Shown: one piece after another, positions 33,325-44,000 of the stretch
Layout of the letters: each line of letters starts with the position of its first letter
Numbering within the stretch: position 1 is the stretch's first letter
Assembly (NCBI GenBank): GCA_002794785.1
Contig: NBBA01000002.1
Span: 558,001-622,000, forward strand
Direction of reading: 5' to 3'
Source: Coniferiporia sulphurascens
Lineage: Eukaryota > Basidiomycota > Agaricomycetes > Hymenochaetales > Hymenochaetaceae
DNA: 64,000 nucleotides
The notes under the pieces: generated by a model
What the model was told of the DNA's origin: nothing
Database searches by the model: none
The model's input: only the letters and a program-made list of their open reading frames with translations
Translations under genes and position numbers: made by a program

Positions 33325-33973
33325 TCAATACCTCCTAAATGGATAGCCAGCTATTGTCAATTTGTAGAGTCTACGTTGTTAAGATTGCGAAGATTGTAAA
33401 GATTAGTTTTACCAAACGTAGTATATGCAACAACTTGAAGCACGAGTCAAATCACAGGAAGAGAGGCTTGGCCCGTATGAGGCGGACGTATCGTGGAGTC
33501 GCGATTGCGGAAGATAATGTTAATGAAGTGAATCTGCTCGTATATCAATCATTCATAGGTATTTGAGGCAGGCTTCGAGCGTGGTTTTTTATTTTTGTTA
33601 CATTTAGTTCCATTCGGAGATGAAATCTATATGGAAAGTCTCTAAGCCCAGCCAAAACCAAAGTCGCACTATCCTAATCCTACGAAGGTATGTCACTGTA
33701 ATTTATTCCACAAGAGTTTTGAAGAAAAAGTGGGATGGCAGGAGCGGCAGTGTTGTAAACTTGAATGTCCGACGATCGAGACCGAGTTCGCACGCTCCGC
33801 GAGGTTCCCAAACTTGGGTGTGACAACCACTGGTAAATAAAAACACGCCACATCAAGTGAGGCGTTCAACTGACACGAGTTGAGATGTGTTCTGGATCCC
33901 ATCGACAACACGTCTTATTTCTTGATAAACTCCTCTGACTGCAATCGGAGACTCAGGCTAAAACAAAAACATC
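33325..33973. other. Intergenic with R3 repeat
   Basis: Separates the CVNH gene and a BTB gene in the same direction. Apart from the R3 copy at 33757-33880 I see no feature; the rest likely holds the 3' UTR and the BTB promoter. Confidence 0.5.
33757..33880 (+). repeat. Short dispersed repeat R3, copy 2
   Basis: Same block order as 25482-25605, in the same orientation, with an insertion of about 10 bases (AAATAAAAACACG region) before the GAGGCGTTCAACTG block. It ends about 95 bases before the BTB start codon. Confidence 0.6.
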
Positions 33974-35053
33974 ATGCTACTCAGATTCAATCCATACCGC
34001 TATGTAGTCAACGTCGCTCAGTCGCATGGTTTTAGCAGGGCCTGCTACCTCAAGTTACAGTACACAGGAAGTTCCGTAAATGGATCTTACAGGTTCAGCA
34101 CTCTGTCCGAGGGACTCAACCCGCAGTCCGAAGAGCCGCCTTTGGATGTTGAAACTCATAGTCCTCAGAATGCGGATGGTCTTCATACTCGCCACGACGT
34201 CCATCCCGAGTATTCCGATCCAGACGCGGACGTATACATCGAGTCTTCCGACGGAATGCGCTTCAAAGTCCACTCCGTCCTAATACGGCTCACCTCTAAA
34301 ACCTTTGAGAAAGTGGTGATGAATCCCGAAGGCGTACATTTGGAGGAGGACGAGATGATCGTGAGAGCGCTCCTCGACTCCATTTACCCTCGTCGTCAAC
34401 GTCCCAAACTCGCGCCATTCAAGTTTGTGTCCCATCTAGCCAATGCTGCTTCAAAATATGACATAGTTGACGCTACAGTACGGATAAAGGAGTTTCTCTC
34501 CCGCGATGCGCCCCCAAGCTCCACATCCGCGCTGCAGCGCTATGCCCTTGCGTCCCGCCATGGATGGCATGAAGAAGCACGTTATGTTTCGCGGTTTTCT
34601 CCTCCCCCAAATTCCAAAAACCCGGAGCATAAGTCAATCCTGGAATTGATGGACGCCGCTTCACTGTTGAAGCTTATGAACCTCTTCCAACGTCGCCGGG
34701 ATGATCTCCTTATAGCCCTCTCCATCTCGGATAATCGAAGTCTTCCCGAAGAAAAACGTGTACCCCATTTACGCTGGGAGGAAGTTAACGCACGTCATGA
34801 AAAGCAATGTCGTTCGCGAGCGTATAATCAAGCAACTTGGGGAGCTTTCAAACTACTTGTACTGACGGAGATGGGTAAACACTCTCCCGATGGATTTATG
34901 CGTAGACTTGATCAGGGGTTCTGGAAGAACGATGGAACGAAGAAGATTTGGGAGGACAAGTATACAAAGTGTTCGAAACCTTACTTCGATAAGGACAGTT
35001 TTGTGCCTGAATTTGTTCGCATTGTGAAAAGGCTCCCGGTGGAGATCGAGTAG
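33974..35053 (+). CDS. BTB/POZ-domain protein 2 (359 aa, presequence-like N-terminus)
   Basis: Intronless, 359 residues from ATG 33974. The first 45 residues are rich in Arg, Ser and Tyr and almost free of acids (MLLRFNPYRYVVNVAQ, then YRFSTLSEG), which resembles a mitochondrial presequence; this is an inference. The BTB domain starts near residue 78 (DPDADVYIESSDGMRFKVHS), followed by MIVRALLDSIYPRRQRP and the helices ANAASKYDIVDATVRIKEFL. The C-terminal half is helical with LELMDAASLLKLMNLFQRRR and ends with the paired Cys and conserved tail (YTKCSKPYFDKDSFVPEFVR). It is equal in length and closely similar throughout to the gene at 60758-61837, and shares its C-terminal half with that at 8113. 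Role unknown; BTB domains mediate dimerisation or scaffold binding. Confidence 0.9.
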   Translation: MLLRFNPYRYVVNVAQSHGFSRACYLKLQYTGSSVNGSYRFSTLSEGLNPQSEEPPLDVETHSPQNADGLHTRHDVHPEYSDPDADVYIESSDGMRFKVHSVLIRLTSKTFEKVVMNPEGVHLEEDEMIVRALLDSIYPRRQRPKLAPFKFVSHLANAASKYDIVDATVRIKEFLSRDAPPSSTSALQRYALASRHGWHEEARYVSRFSPPPNSKNPEHKSILELMDAASLLKLMNLFQRRRDDLLIALSISDNRSLPEEKRVPHLRWEEVNARHEKQCRSRAYNQATWGAFKLLVLTEMGKHSPDGFMRRLDQGFWKNDGTKKIWEDKYTKCSKPYFDKDSFVPEFVRIVKRLPVEIE

Positions 35054-35393
35054 ACATACCCAAATCGTCTTTTTTCGAGATTCAGTGGGATTAAAGCTCG
35101 TATAACGACCACATTTAGCTGCCCATGTAGAGTCTAAGTACATAGCATAAACTGCAACTTGCGACGCGGAGCATCACGACTTGTGTGTTCGATATTACAC
35201 CTGGTATTAAATTGGGCAAAGCCCGAAATGTTTTAGACGCAAAAACCATCTTTTGACGACTGTACTTATACCGCGGCTGGTAAGAAAAAAAAAGTATCAA
35301 CATTCGGCGAACCGTTCAAGGTGCCATATTCAGCTGACGACATCTATTTCCAAAAACATCAAACATCGCTGTGTAGAAAGGCCTTATTAACAC
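35054..35393. other. Convergent intergenic region
   Basis: Between the 3' ends of two BTB genes on opposite strands. No ORF or repeat recognised. Confidence 0.55.
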
Positions 35394-36260
35394 TCACGGA
35401 GTGTTGACTGAGTTAGGCAGCTTTGCGATTGCTTGCTTGACGTTCGCCACAAAAACATCCTTATTCATACACAAAACTGATCGCATAAGGTTTGGATTGG
35501 GAAAAAGGTTTGCGAGGTCAGGTCTGTCCCAAAACACTGTGCTGACCAAGATTTCGGCGTATGACGGGTCCTTCATATTCTCAGATACCGTGTAAAGGAA
35601 TGCTCTCCAAGTAATGTCGAATCGATAATTATCGTGTGCTGCCTTGCGACAGCAGCACCTTCCCTTGGGAATCTCCTTAATGGACCTGAAAAGCAATTCT
35701 TTCCGTTTCCTGTGCAGTTCCAATAGCTTGAGAACGCTACGAGAATCAATTTCCTCGAGTTCCGATATTGAAGCGGGCGATGTAAGATCAAGACCGAGAG
35801 TCTGCCTGGACGCGATCTTGGCTTCCTCCTTCCAACCAAAAGTGCGGGCGATGCCGTACATCTTGATAGGCGTTAGCCCCTGAAATAAGGATTTTCCATG
35901 AAAGATTTGAGCACGGATGGCACATATTACGCCGGGCATATCATACTTTTCTGCTGCCGTGATAATTGCTTTCGGAGATTCGGCCACTGCATCCCATAAA
36001 TCGTGTCTCGCTTGTTGAAAGCTTGGGTATGCTACGTCAAGGAGGGTGGCCAATATGTCAGCACTCTCGTTCACGGGTATCAGGTCGGCAGTACTCTCGC
36101 GTGGTATAGCAAGCATGTCGCGAAAGACGCCAGAGACGAGCTTTAAAATCTGGGAGTGGACGTGAAACGTCATTCCATCTCCCGCGACAAGGACAAGGTC
36201 TGCATCCGGGAAAGAGTAAGATGGATGAGATTTGGTTTGCGGCGGGGTGGCATCGGCCAT
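35394..36260 (-). CDS. BTB/POZ-domain protein 3
   Basis: Intronless, 288 residues, start MADATPPQ at 36260. BTB block from about residue 17 (FPDADLVLVAGDGMTFHVHS, QILKLVSGVFRDMLAIP), then ILATLLDVAYPSFQQ and AEKYDMPGVICAIRAQIF. A helical region follows (GWKEEAKIASRQTLGLDLT, SVLKLLELHRKRKELLFRSI). A Cys cluster GRCCCRKAAHD near residue 205 is unique to this member and could bind metal, which is speculative. It lacks the FDKDSF/EIE-type ending of proteins 1, 2 and 6 but keeps a similar amphipathic end (FVANVKQAIAKLPNSV). The pseudogene at 31058-31597 is its nearest relative in the window. Function unknown. Confidence 0.87.
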   Translation of the reverse strand: MADATPPQTKSHPSYSFPDADLVLVAGDGMTFHVHSQILKLVSGVFRDMLAIPRESTADLIPVNESADILATLLDVAYPSFQQARHDLWDAVAESPKAIITAAEKYDMPGVICAIRAQIFHGKSLFQGLTPIKMYGIARTFGWKEEAKIASRQTLGLDLTSPASISELEEIDSRSVLKLLELHRKRKELLFRSIKEIPKGRCCCRKAAHDNYRFDITWRAFLYTVSENMKDPSYAEILVSTVFWDRPDLANLFPNPNLMRSVLCMNKDVFVANVKQAIAKLPNSVNTP

Positions 36261-37342
36261 GTTTAAGCTGGATAACGGTGATTATGTTCTGCAGTCTCGC
36301 AATTGCGCATGGGTTGAGTACCAAAGTAGACTTCAGAGCAGTACGCGAAATCGTATCGGCCAATGTTCTATGGTATGGGCTTATTGGAGCGTTGTTGCAG
36401 AAGTATTAAGCCACAATAACCCACCGGAAGATTTTAGGTATGGATGAAATTGTTTAGGTGTTGCTTGAGACAGGAAACCGAATTGAACCGAATTGACGCT
36501 CAAACTCTCTACACGACGACCGTACACCTGAATAAGTAAGGCTGAAGTAAGCAAATGTAATCCACATGATCTAGTGAAGGAAGCACACCCCAATGCGTCG
36601 AGCGCCCTAGAGCCTTTGAGCGTCAGGTTTGCGTACTGACAGCAGTAAAATATGGACAAAACCCCGAGACAGAATTACCACAATAAGCAAGAAGATCTAC
36701 AAAACTATACAGTTTATAAGCGAACACCAACAGTCGTTTGCCTCCTCGTTGCGTCGTTGTGCCATCATACGCGACTCGGAGACTGTACGCGGCAAGTAAA
36801 GCAGATTAATGAAATCTCGTTTCGCACAGGCAGCTTTCTCCTTATAATCGTAGTTCGACAATACTTACACAAAAAAAATGTCGCTTCAATTCTTAATCGT
36901 TCACACGCTCACGCCATGCATGGTTGGAATCACCGTGGTACGTCACCAGTCCAACCCTTTCTATGTGCTATATGTATTTGCTCGTATGCCTGGCCTGGGT
37001 GTGTCCCGTGTTTCCAAGCTTGGAACGAGGGTGGAATGACAAGCTTCAGTGGGCCAGGAACGAAGTTTGGGAACCGTCTTTCATATATGCAGACCTGCTT
37101 CCTTCTTCGAAATCCACCTTATGCGCAACGCTTCTGCAACGCCCTTTCCTCGTGCAGACACCCATAGAATGTTCATCCCAAACCATCACTAGCCGGACTC
37201 TCAACAAAACCCCCTCGCATCTTGGCTCAGACTCCCTAGTGGTCAAGTACGACAAAACCAGAGTACTCCTTCGTACGCCTTGGGCGTTTCCTGCTGTTAT
37301 TATGTTGGTAAATGCACGTTATTTCCAGAAACGGCTTCCGAC
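36261..37342. other. Divergent intergenic region, no gene supported
   Basis: Two plus-strand frames (36652-37167 and 36924-37346) overlap in different phases and show no motif or consistent exon chain. The space must contain promoters of the minus-strand BTB 3 and plus-strand BTB 4 genes. Confidence 0.45.
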
Positions 37343-38248
37343 ATGACGATTTCACCGACAGAAGAGCCGCATCTATCACTTACGATGGAGTTTAATCAGG
37401 CGTATAGCTCACCCGACGCAGACATGATACTAATTGCTTGCGATGGCGAAAAGTTCCGGGTTCATTCAACCATCATGGCTTGGACCTCAGGCTTTTTCAA
37501 GAGCATGCTCAGTCTTCCGGAGGCTCCCGTAAAGACAGAGATGGGCGAGCCCACTTCCTTGCAGGAGGATGGCGAAGTCTTGAAAGCCATCCTAGACATT
37601 GCATACCCCGACCGTACATTCTTCGACTCTCGGGAGCTCGCATTTGACCTCTTCAACAGCCTTTGCTTCACCGCGGAGAAATACGAGATGCCCAGCGTGA
37701 TGGATTCGCTGAGGATCTTCCTTCGTGCGACATTCCGCGACTACCCCCCAATATCCGCATACGCACTTGCGTGTCGTTATGACTGGGAAAAAGAGGCCAA
37801 GATGGCCTCGACAGCGACGCTATTTCTCAACCTCATGTCTCAAGAGGTATCGGAGCAACTCAAACTAGCTCCTACGGATGGCATCATGCGGCTCTTGCAG
37901 CTCCACCATTCACGAAGAAGCATCCTCAATACTGCACTGGAACTAGGGAGGGATGCCTGCGAAGGGCCTCTTTCGATAAGCTGGTCGTCAATCCTGCTAA
38001 TCCCTTGCCCGATACCCTGGAGCCATTGCTCTACACCACGCCTAACTGTCCTTAAGTTCCGCATCTCGGAGCAAATGGAAAGGACTCCAGACGGTTCCTT
38101 TCTTCGCCTTCAAGACTTCTGGGATAGGGATGAATTTAAGAGACTATGGGAGTTCAGCTGCAATTGTCACTGCGGATACATGATCGATAAGGATAAGCTC
38201 AAGCGGGAAGTCGTTAGGGTCCTCGGGAATTTGCCCGATACCGTTTAA
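37343..38248 (+). CDS. BTB/POZ-domain protein 4
   Basis: Intronless, 301 residues from ATG 37343 (the reading frame is open upstream but without ATG). BTB domain from about residue 22: SSPDADMILIACDGEKFRVHS, TIMAWTSGFFKSML, then ILDIAYPDRTFF and AEKYEMPSVMDSLRIFL. The YPDRTFF block and the order of the rest put it closest to protein 5 (59017-59970). The C-terminal part is helical (IMRLLQLHHSRRSIL) and ends with Cys-containing FSCNCHCGYMIDKDKL and a REVVRVLGNLP tail. It looks intact. A small inverted-repeat element starts 12 bases after its stop codon, so its 3' UTR or terminator probably lies inside that element. Function unknown. Confidence 0.87.
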   Translation: MTISPTEEPHLSLTMEFNQAYSSPDADMILIACDGEKFRVHSTIMAWTSGFFKSMLSLPEAPVKTEMGEPTSLQEDGEVLKAILDIAYPDRTFFDSRELAFDLFNSLCFTAEKYEMPSVMDSLRIFLRATFRDYPPISAYALACRYDWEKEAKMASTATLFLNLMSQEVSEQLKLAPTDGIMRLLQLHHSRRSILNTALELGRDACEGPLSISWSSILLIPCPIPWSHCSTPRLTVLKFRISEQMERTPDGSFLRLQDFWDRDEFKRLWEFSCNCHCGYMIDKDKLKREVVRVLGNLPDTV

Positions 38249-38260
38249 AACACAGATGTT

Positions 38261-38482
38261 ACTATCGTATGACCCCTATTACGAAGTCACATTTTCATTT
38301 CCAGACAAAACTTGGGTTTCCGGTCTCCACATCACGGGCATGGGATCGAAAAAGTCCTTCTGAACTGTTATACAGTATATAAATCTTTCTTGCCACTTTT
38401 TTCGACGAAATTTAGAGATGTTTCCCATTCAAGGCTAATTTTTGTTTTGGAAGCGACCCTGTAAAAGGGGTCATACGATAGT
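38261..38482. mobile_element. MITE-like element, 222 bp, copy A
   Basis: Bounded by inverted ends ACTATCGTATGACCCC (38261-38276) and GGGGTCATACGATAGT (38467-38482). The interior has no coding capacity. The same ends bound a 678-bp element at 62391-63068. Target-site duplication is unclear: TGT lies just outside on both sides if one more T/A pair is counted into the ends. Confidence 0.75.
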
Positions 38483-40774
38483 ATGTACGCATTATGCAGA
38501 ACTATGTAGGTAAGGACTCCTTTACTGGATTTGGATGCAAAATACAATCAACCCGAAACAATGAAGGCCCCTACGTAGCTCATTCCCCGTGGAAATCCCA
38601 ACATAAGAAAGTGCGGGAGTTTTGTTTGCGAGTGCCCAATATATTATTACAGTACTACGGAGAAGATCGTTCACTTATACGAACTTCGAGCATAACGGGA
38701 ACAATGATACTTAAAACAGAAGATGGTAATCAAGAGACGTGAGCATGGCATCGTCGCGGTGCAACGACGTGCGCATGGAAGGTCGCTGCCGTATGGTGCG
38801 GGCTGGCTGCGTTTGTGCTGGAGATGTAGCTTGGGAATGGTCGCATAAGACCACAACAAGTTCAAGAAAGACAACTACAAAAACTGGGTAAGTGCCTGCA
38901 GTATCGGAGACACAGCTTCGCTCGTTCTCGGACCAACGGTGCATTTAGTTTAGCCGGGATGACTGTCGAACGTACTATTTGTCCGGCAATGAGTTTTCAT
39001 GTGCGTGATTAATGCACGAAGTAGCTCTGCTCTCTGCGACTTGCAGAGATAATATTAGGAGTTAAGATACATATCGCAGTCAGGTAAACTTGAAGCATAT
39101 TGTTGTTCGCGAAGTGATGGCCGGCGCGAACACTGTTTGGCTGAAGTGTTAGACATTTTTGGGCTGATGTATCTCAATGGATACTCACCGTCTATCATAT
39201 CCGAAGACAAGCCTAGATAGGCCAAGGAACGGAGTTCAAACACTTACCCTTCGGCGCGGTGGGAGGCATATAGAGCGCGTCGTTACACCAATACAAGAAC
39301 AGGATCGCGACGCGCGCAAACAGGTACATATACACAGTCCTAGGTTTCCTAGGCTTCTTGGATAAATGTACCGAGGGAAAGAACAAAGATTAGATCAAGA
39401 GAAGCTATCGTTGGCTGTCCCTTATTGATGAATATGTGACATATCACCCACAGCCGTCGCGAGCTGCATGAGGCCGCGAGCATCACTACGGTTAGCTTAA
39501 AATGGTAAGCCGAAAAAGAACCACCAGGATGAAACGAAGACGGTAGACGTTGGGATTGATCACCAGTTTGCGAGAAGCGCGGAGGAGGAGCAACGCAAGA
39601 GTGTAGCGACTTCGAGATTGATAGAACGAGCGACAGTAGCACGGCCTTTGTGCTTGATAAACGCGCAGTTGGCATGTGCTAGAACTGTGCCAAAAAATCA
39701 TTTCGAAGCCGGTACCCCTTGTTTTTACAAAAAGTAGGGGCTGTGAAAACTGTAGTGTCTGTGAATGTGGCCAGGGTGCAAGGTGCAAACCAAAGTCAGA
39801 TGGACGTTCCTGGAATAGTACGATAACACCGGATCCGGATGCAACGTAGTGCTTGACTTATCGTCAAACCATCTGATGTAACGATCGTGGAAAGGGCGCT
39901 GATTTCAGACATGAAAATAAGAGAGGGCGACAAGAGTTGTCGTTAGATACTCAGAGGATTTGAAATTATTCTTCTTCTTGCCGGGGGAAGATCGGGGACT
40001 TGAGCAGCTAGAAGTATGCACCACAGCAGAGGAATGAACAATACAGTGTATGCAACTCCAGCCCAAAGGGAGTTTTATGAACTTACTCAGCCAGTAGGTG
40101 TGTCCGAAGAGATATTTTCGCCTTTCTCCGTCACGGTATGATGTCCATAAAAGTGAGTTCGCACTATTAGGATTAATCAATGGAAACCGTGATACGCGCT
40201 CGGCAGAATGGCTCAGAACGCACGGCGATGATGGGAGAACGACAAGGTCCCTTGAAGAAAAAGAAGATGAGGCTTGGAGTTTCATGTTTCGTCTAAGTGA
40301 TACAGGGCTGCACTGTTCGTCGTTAAAACGGGGATTCAAGCTCGTAGTCTCTCCAATACGGCCATCAATACCGAGTATGTATTGTTGCTGTTCTGTCGCA
40401 CCTGAGCCTCGCTGATTGTCAATGAAGTGCATATAACGAGTTCAGACGAGGATCATGAATCTTAATGTCAGGTTCGGAAGCTGCGAAAAATATTTTCGTG
40501 GGGTTTCTACTCTTTCTTCCTCGGCGCTGGCATGCACTGCTATTGGTGAGAAGAGGTGACATGGGAGAACTGGGGGACCAAGACATTAAAGACCGGGAGC
40601 TACCACATGGTATGCGGACGGACACGGGAAGTTTCTCCCATATCATATGTGGACCCGATTCCCCGCGCGATGCCGCGGCCTCTATACTTTCCATTTTCCA
40701 TGTAACTCCTGAAACCGCGGTACTCCGCACGAAGTTTCTTCTTTTTTTAAGTGAAAAGATATTGCTATTGCACT
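38483..40774. other. No gene supported
   Basis: Several 100-175-codon frames on both strands (for example minus 39905-40432, plus 40465-40848) overlap each other and lack motifs. Hydrophobic bits occur, but I could not assemble exons of any known family. It may be a decayed locus. Confidence 0.4.
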
Positions 40775-40960
40775 TTGTTGGTTTTCAGCAGTTTGCGGCG
40801 CTTGCATATGCCTTCCGTATGCCAACTAGAATATCTTGTAACCAGTAGATAATCGCGTGAGGGAACTGAGCGCACACAAGAGGAATTTTTTACAAAAAAT
40901 ACTTTAAACTCCGACGGCCGACTCGGCATCGAGCTCGAACTTCAACACACCTTCATCTCA
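40775..40960 (+). repeat. Dispersed repeat R2, copy 1
   Basis: Shares with 62080-62250 the blocks GGCGC, CTTCCGTATGCCAA (CTCCGTATCCAA there), AACCAGTAGATAATCGCG, GAGGGAA, AAACTCCGACG and CTCGGCATCGAGCTCGAAC, in the same order and strand. No coding content. Confidence 0.7.
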
Positions 40961-43900
40961 AGACGTGAGATATTGTGCTTATAAAGGTAAACAGAAGATT
41001 TTTGTGGATGTAGGCACGTATGAGAAGTACAGATACAATCCCCGGAATGGAAAGTATCTGTTGTGCATTGGGTGCTGTACAATCAGGATATGAAAAAGTC
41101 GGTGGCCTGAGAGGGGTCACACGATTAGTAACACAAAACTCAGAACAGCTGATTTAGGTGTCTGTGTGACTGTGATTTGCGTAACATGTTGCAAGGAAAT
41201 CGTCTTCTTTCATTACGTGGGTCTGATCAGCTTTCATCCTCGTCTCCGCAGAGTTTACGGTGAAGAAATTCTCATATACTTCAAGCTGGACGGGACTACT
41301 ATTCATGCAACGGAAGATGCAACTCACGATCGATACCTTGATGGCAAGTAAAACACCTTCGATGCAACACGCATTAAACGCATATGATGCCGACTAGGGA
41401 ATGCACGGCCCTTGTTGCTAGCGAAGAGAGTCCAGGCCAGTCTCAAATACAGATTCAGAATGCCGACGCTGTCCCCTAAAAGCAAAAGTACACGCTGTTG
41501 TCTTCTCTCGCCACGTCGGACTGAATAGATGAACCTGCGATGCCGACATCGGACCTTGAAGCCCGCCTCAACCGAGTCAAACCCAGGCGTAAGTGATTGG
41601 AACAAGCAGGCCGCCTTCGCGCCTCTCAATCAAAAGCCCCGGGCGGTAATAATTGAAGAGAAGTTCGCGCCGGGAAAAAGGAAGTCGAAGGCAAAAGCAG
41701 CCCGCTGGCGCCGCCCCTTTCTGCCATTCGCTCCTTGTGAGTAGGTGCCATTCGCCTTAACTGAGGGCCTCAGGACGGCTCTCCTCGTCGCCGCTCACTC
41801 ATGCACTCCAATCCGCTGGGCTCCCTGACATGTCGAGAAACATTCAATGGCGCGTATTCGGCATCATATCCTGCCGGCATCATCTGATTGAATTCCGTAT
41901 TGTTGATGAGGTCGTCGCACAATTATCAAAAGACTCTGTTGCTCCTCATAAACGAAGCTTCGGATGCTGACGCCGCGACAGGGCCATGCGAAGCAGTCCG
42001 ATAACGTCCAGAAGCTTCTCGAAAACAATGGAACAGTTACTTCTGAGTGGAGAAATAACAGGACAATATCCTTTTCTGGCCGGGAACGCAAGGGTTGTGC
42101 GAGAAAGAAGGCCGTAAAATCTGCGACATTAGATGTTCCGAACCGATGAAGTAGGAGGTGGCAAATGCAGAGGCCTTGAGTTACAAGGGTAGCGACAGAG
42201 TGACGGCCGTACCGGCACTTTGGTGACGTTGGCCGATGGTTGGCGACGCCCGTGGGCGCGGACGCACTGTATTGTGGCGAGAAGAGTACTCACGTCGTCC
42301 AATGCGTACGTATACCATTGGGCGGCGCTTCCTCTTCGGCGTTTCAGGTGTGTGAGGGCGGCGTTATGGGGCGTGTGGCGGAGTTGTGTGGAAGGACGAG
42401 CGAGAAAGACGGAACGAAGGGAAGTGGGAAGCGCGACGACGACGCGGCGTTATTTGGGCTTCGGATTCGCTCAGGGCGCATATTCCGGCATGATAGATGG
42501 CTCACGTCCGAGTAGGCCGTACAACATCAACCGATAAAGGTACGTACAAGGGCGGTGGAGTACCCGACGAACGCTCCCGTGCGACGACAGAATCATCGCG
42601 ATGCGGCACGGTGGCTATCACGGTGGCGTGCTCAAGCGATGTCCAGCCAGAAGGTCGGAGAGGTAGCCTTGTGTGGGCGCTCACACGCTTTCTAGGAGAT
42701 ATATCCATGGGTTCTCGATGCAATCGTCACCTCACGTTTGAAAAAAAAAGGCCGAAAGGAACGGCACTGCGCCGCATTCATATCGCCCAGATTGCTGCGC
42801 GATGTCCAGGGCCGGCACAGTGTGGCAGATACAGAAGACAGTTGCCTCCAGTTGATGAGATGTGACCACAAGACTTGGTGTTTACCGCGCATGGGCGTTC
42901 TGGAGATAGCAACTTGCGATACAGCCCTCCGGGGACTCGGATGAGCGCGGCAGCTGCGCAAATGTTGCATTGGAACGGACAGCGAAAGTTCTAGAGGAAC
43001 CCACAAGACGTACTCAGCACACCGATGGGTGCTGGCACGGCTGCTGATGTGGCTAGTAAGAGTCGACGTTCCCAGCTTGGCGTGTCAGCTGCGCGGCACA
43101 GGCCCACGGATACAGCAGACCTGACGAGAAACTAAAATGCGAAGACGTTGGCGCCGACGACCCGCTAGGAAAACACGGTAAATTTTCCCCGTAAGGTACA
43201 TCTCCGTGTAAACCCCAATAATTCTCTTCGATCAGGTTGGTGAAATTTCTTCACTGATACGGCCGCCAATAAGCGTGCATACATACTAAATACGGGGAAG
43301 GAAAGTGAAAGGCACCTACAAACAACGAGCACCGAGCCTTACCAATGTACTCCGGGTTGTGGCGCCAGGAAAACAGCACACAGGAGCGAGCACATTCTGA
43401 GGGGAGTCTTCGCACCCGTGCGAGCTGCACAAGCCGAGCGCCGAGGTCTTGATTGGCCGCCACAAAGTGTGCAAAGTTTGGACGTCTCCCCCTGCATTCA
43501 CTTCAAAGTCTCGCGGAAATGATCAATTGCAGAGCCTAGACCTGTGCAAGTCAAATTAACATCGCACGCGCGTTCGACATCTCGCTGTCGACGACGATAT
43601 TAATCGCCGTCGTCCGATTTAATTTTGTGACACTCTGAGTGCACTCCTTTTCCCCGCTCGATTACTTCCGGGAGAGCGATTAGATGCACAGGAACAGGGT
43701 TCGTGAAAGGTAAAGTGTCGGACATTTCCGATGCACCGTTCGCCGCTGGCGACGGTATTATGCTTCTCGCACTCCGGCTTTGTCCCCCATGACGCCGAAC
43801 ACAAGGCGCCGCAGTCGCTGTCTCCCGTTCGCACTAGGTCAGGAGTGAGGGAACGAGAAATTAGGGGCGCTCCGAGCCACGGGTTTTGCGTATCCGGCCA

Positions 43901-44000
43901 GCGGGCAAAGTATCACAGAATAAGCGCAGGAAAAGAAGGAGATAAGAAAAATAACGCCGAACACCGCAGACTGACTGATACCATGTCACACGTCCACAGC
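40961..44000. other. No gene supported
   Basis: A possible exon start MPTSDLEARLNRVKPR at 41541, followed by GTAAGT, and a 61-codon frame at 41964-42149 look coding-like in composition, but I could not chain them into a gene. Frames around 42220-42540 are open on account of G/C bias. No repeats or RNA genes noted. Confidence 0.35.

Noticed and set aside
39905..40432. 175-codon minus-strand frame
   Set aside because: No motif; overlapped by an antisense frame of 105 codons and not extendable by splicing.
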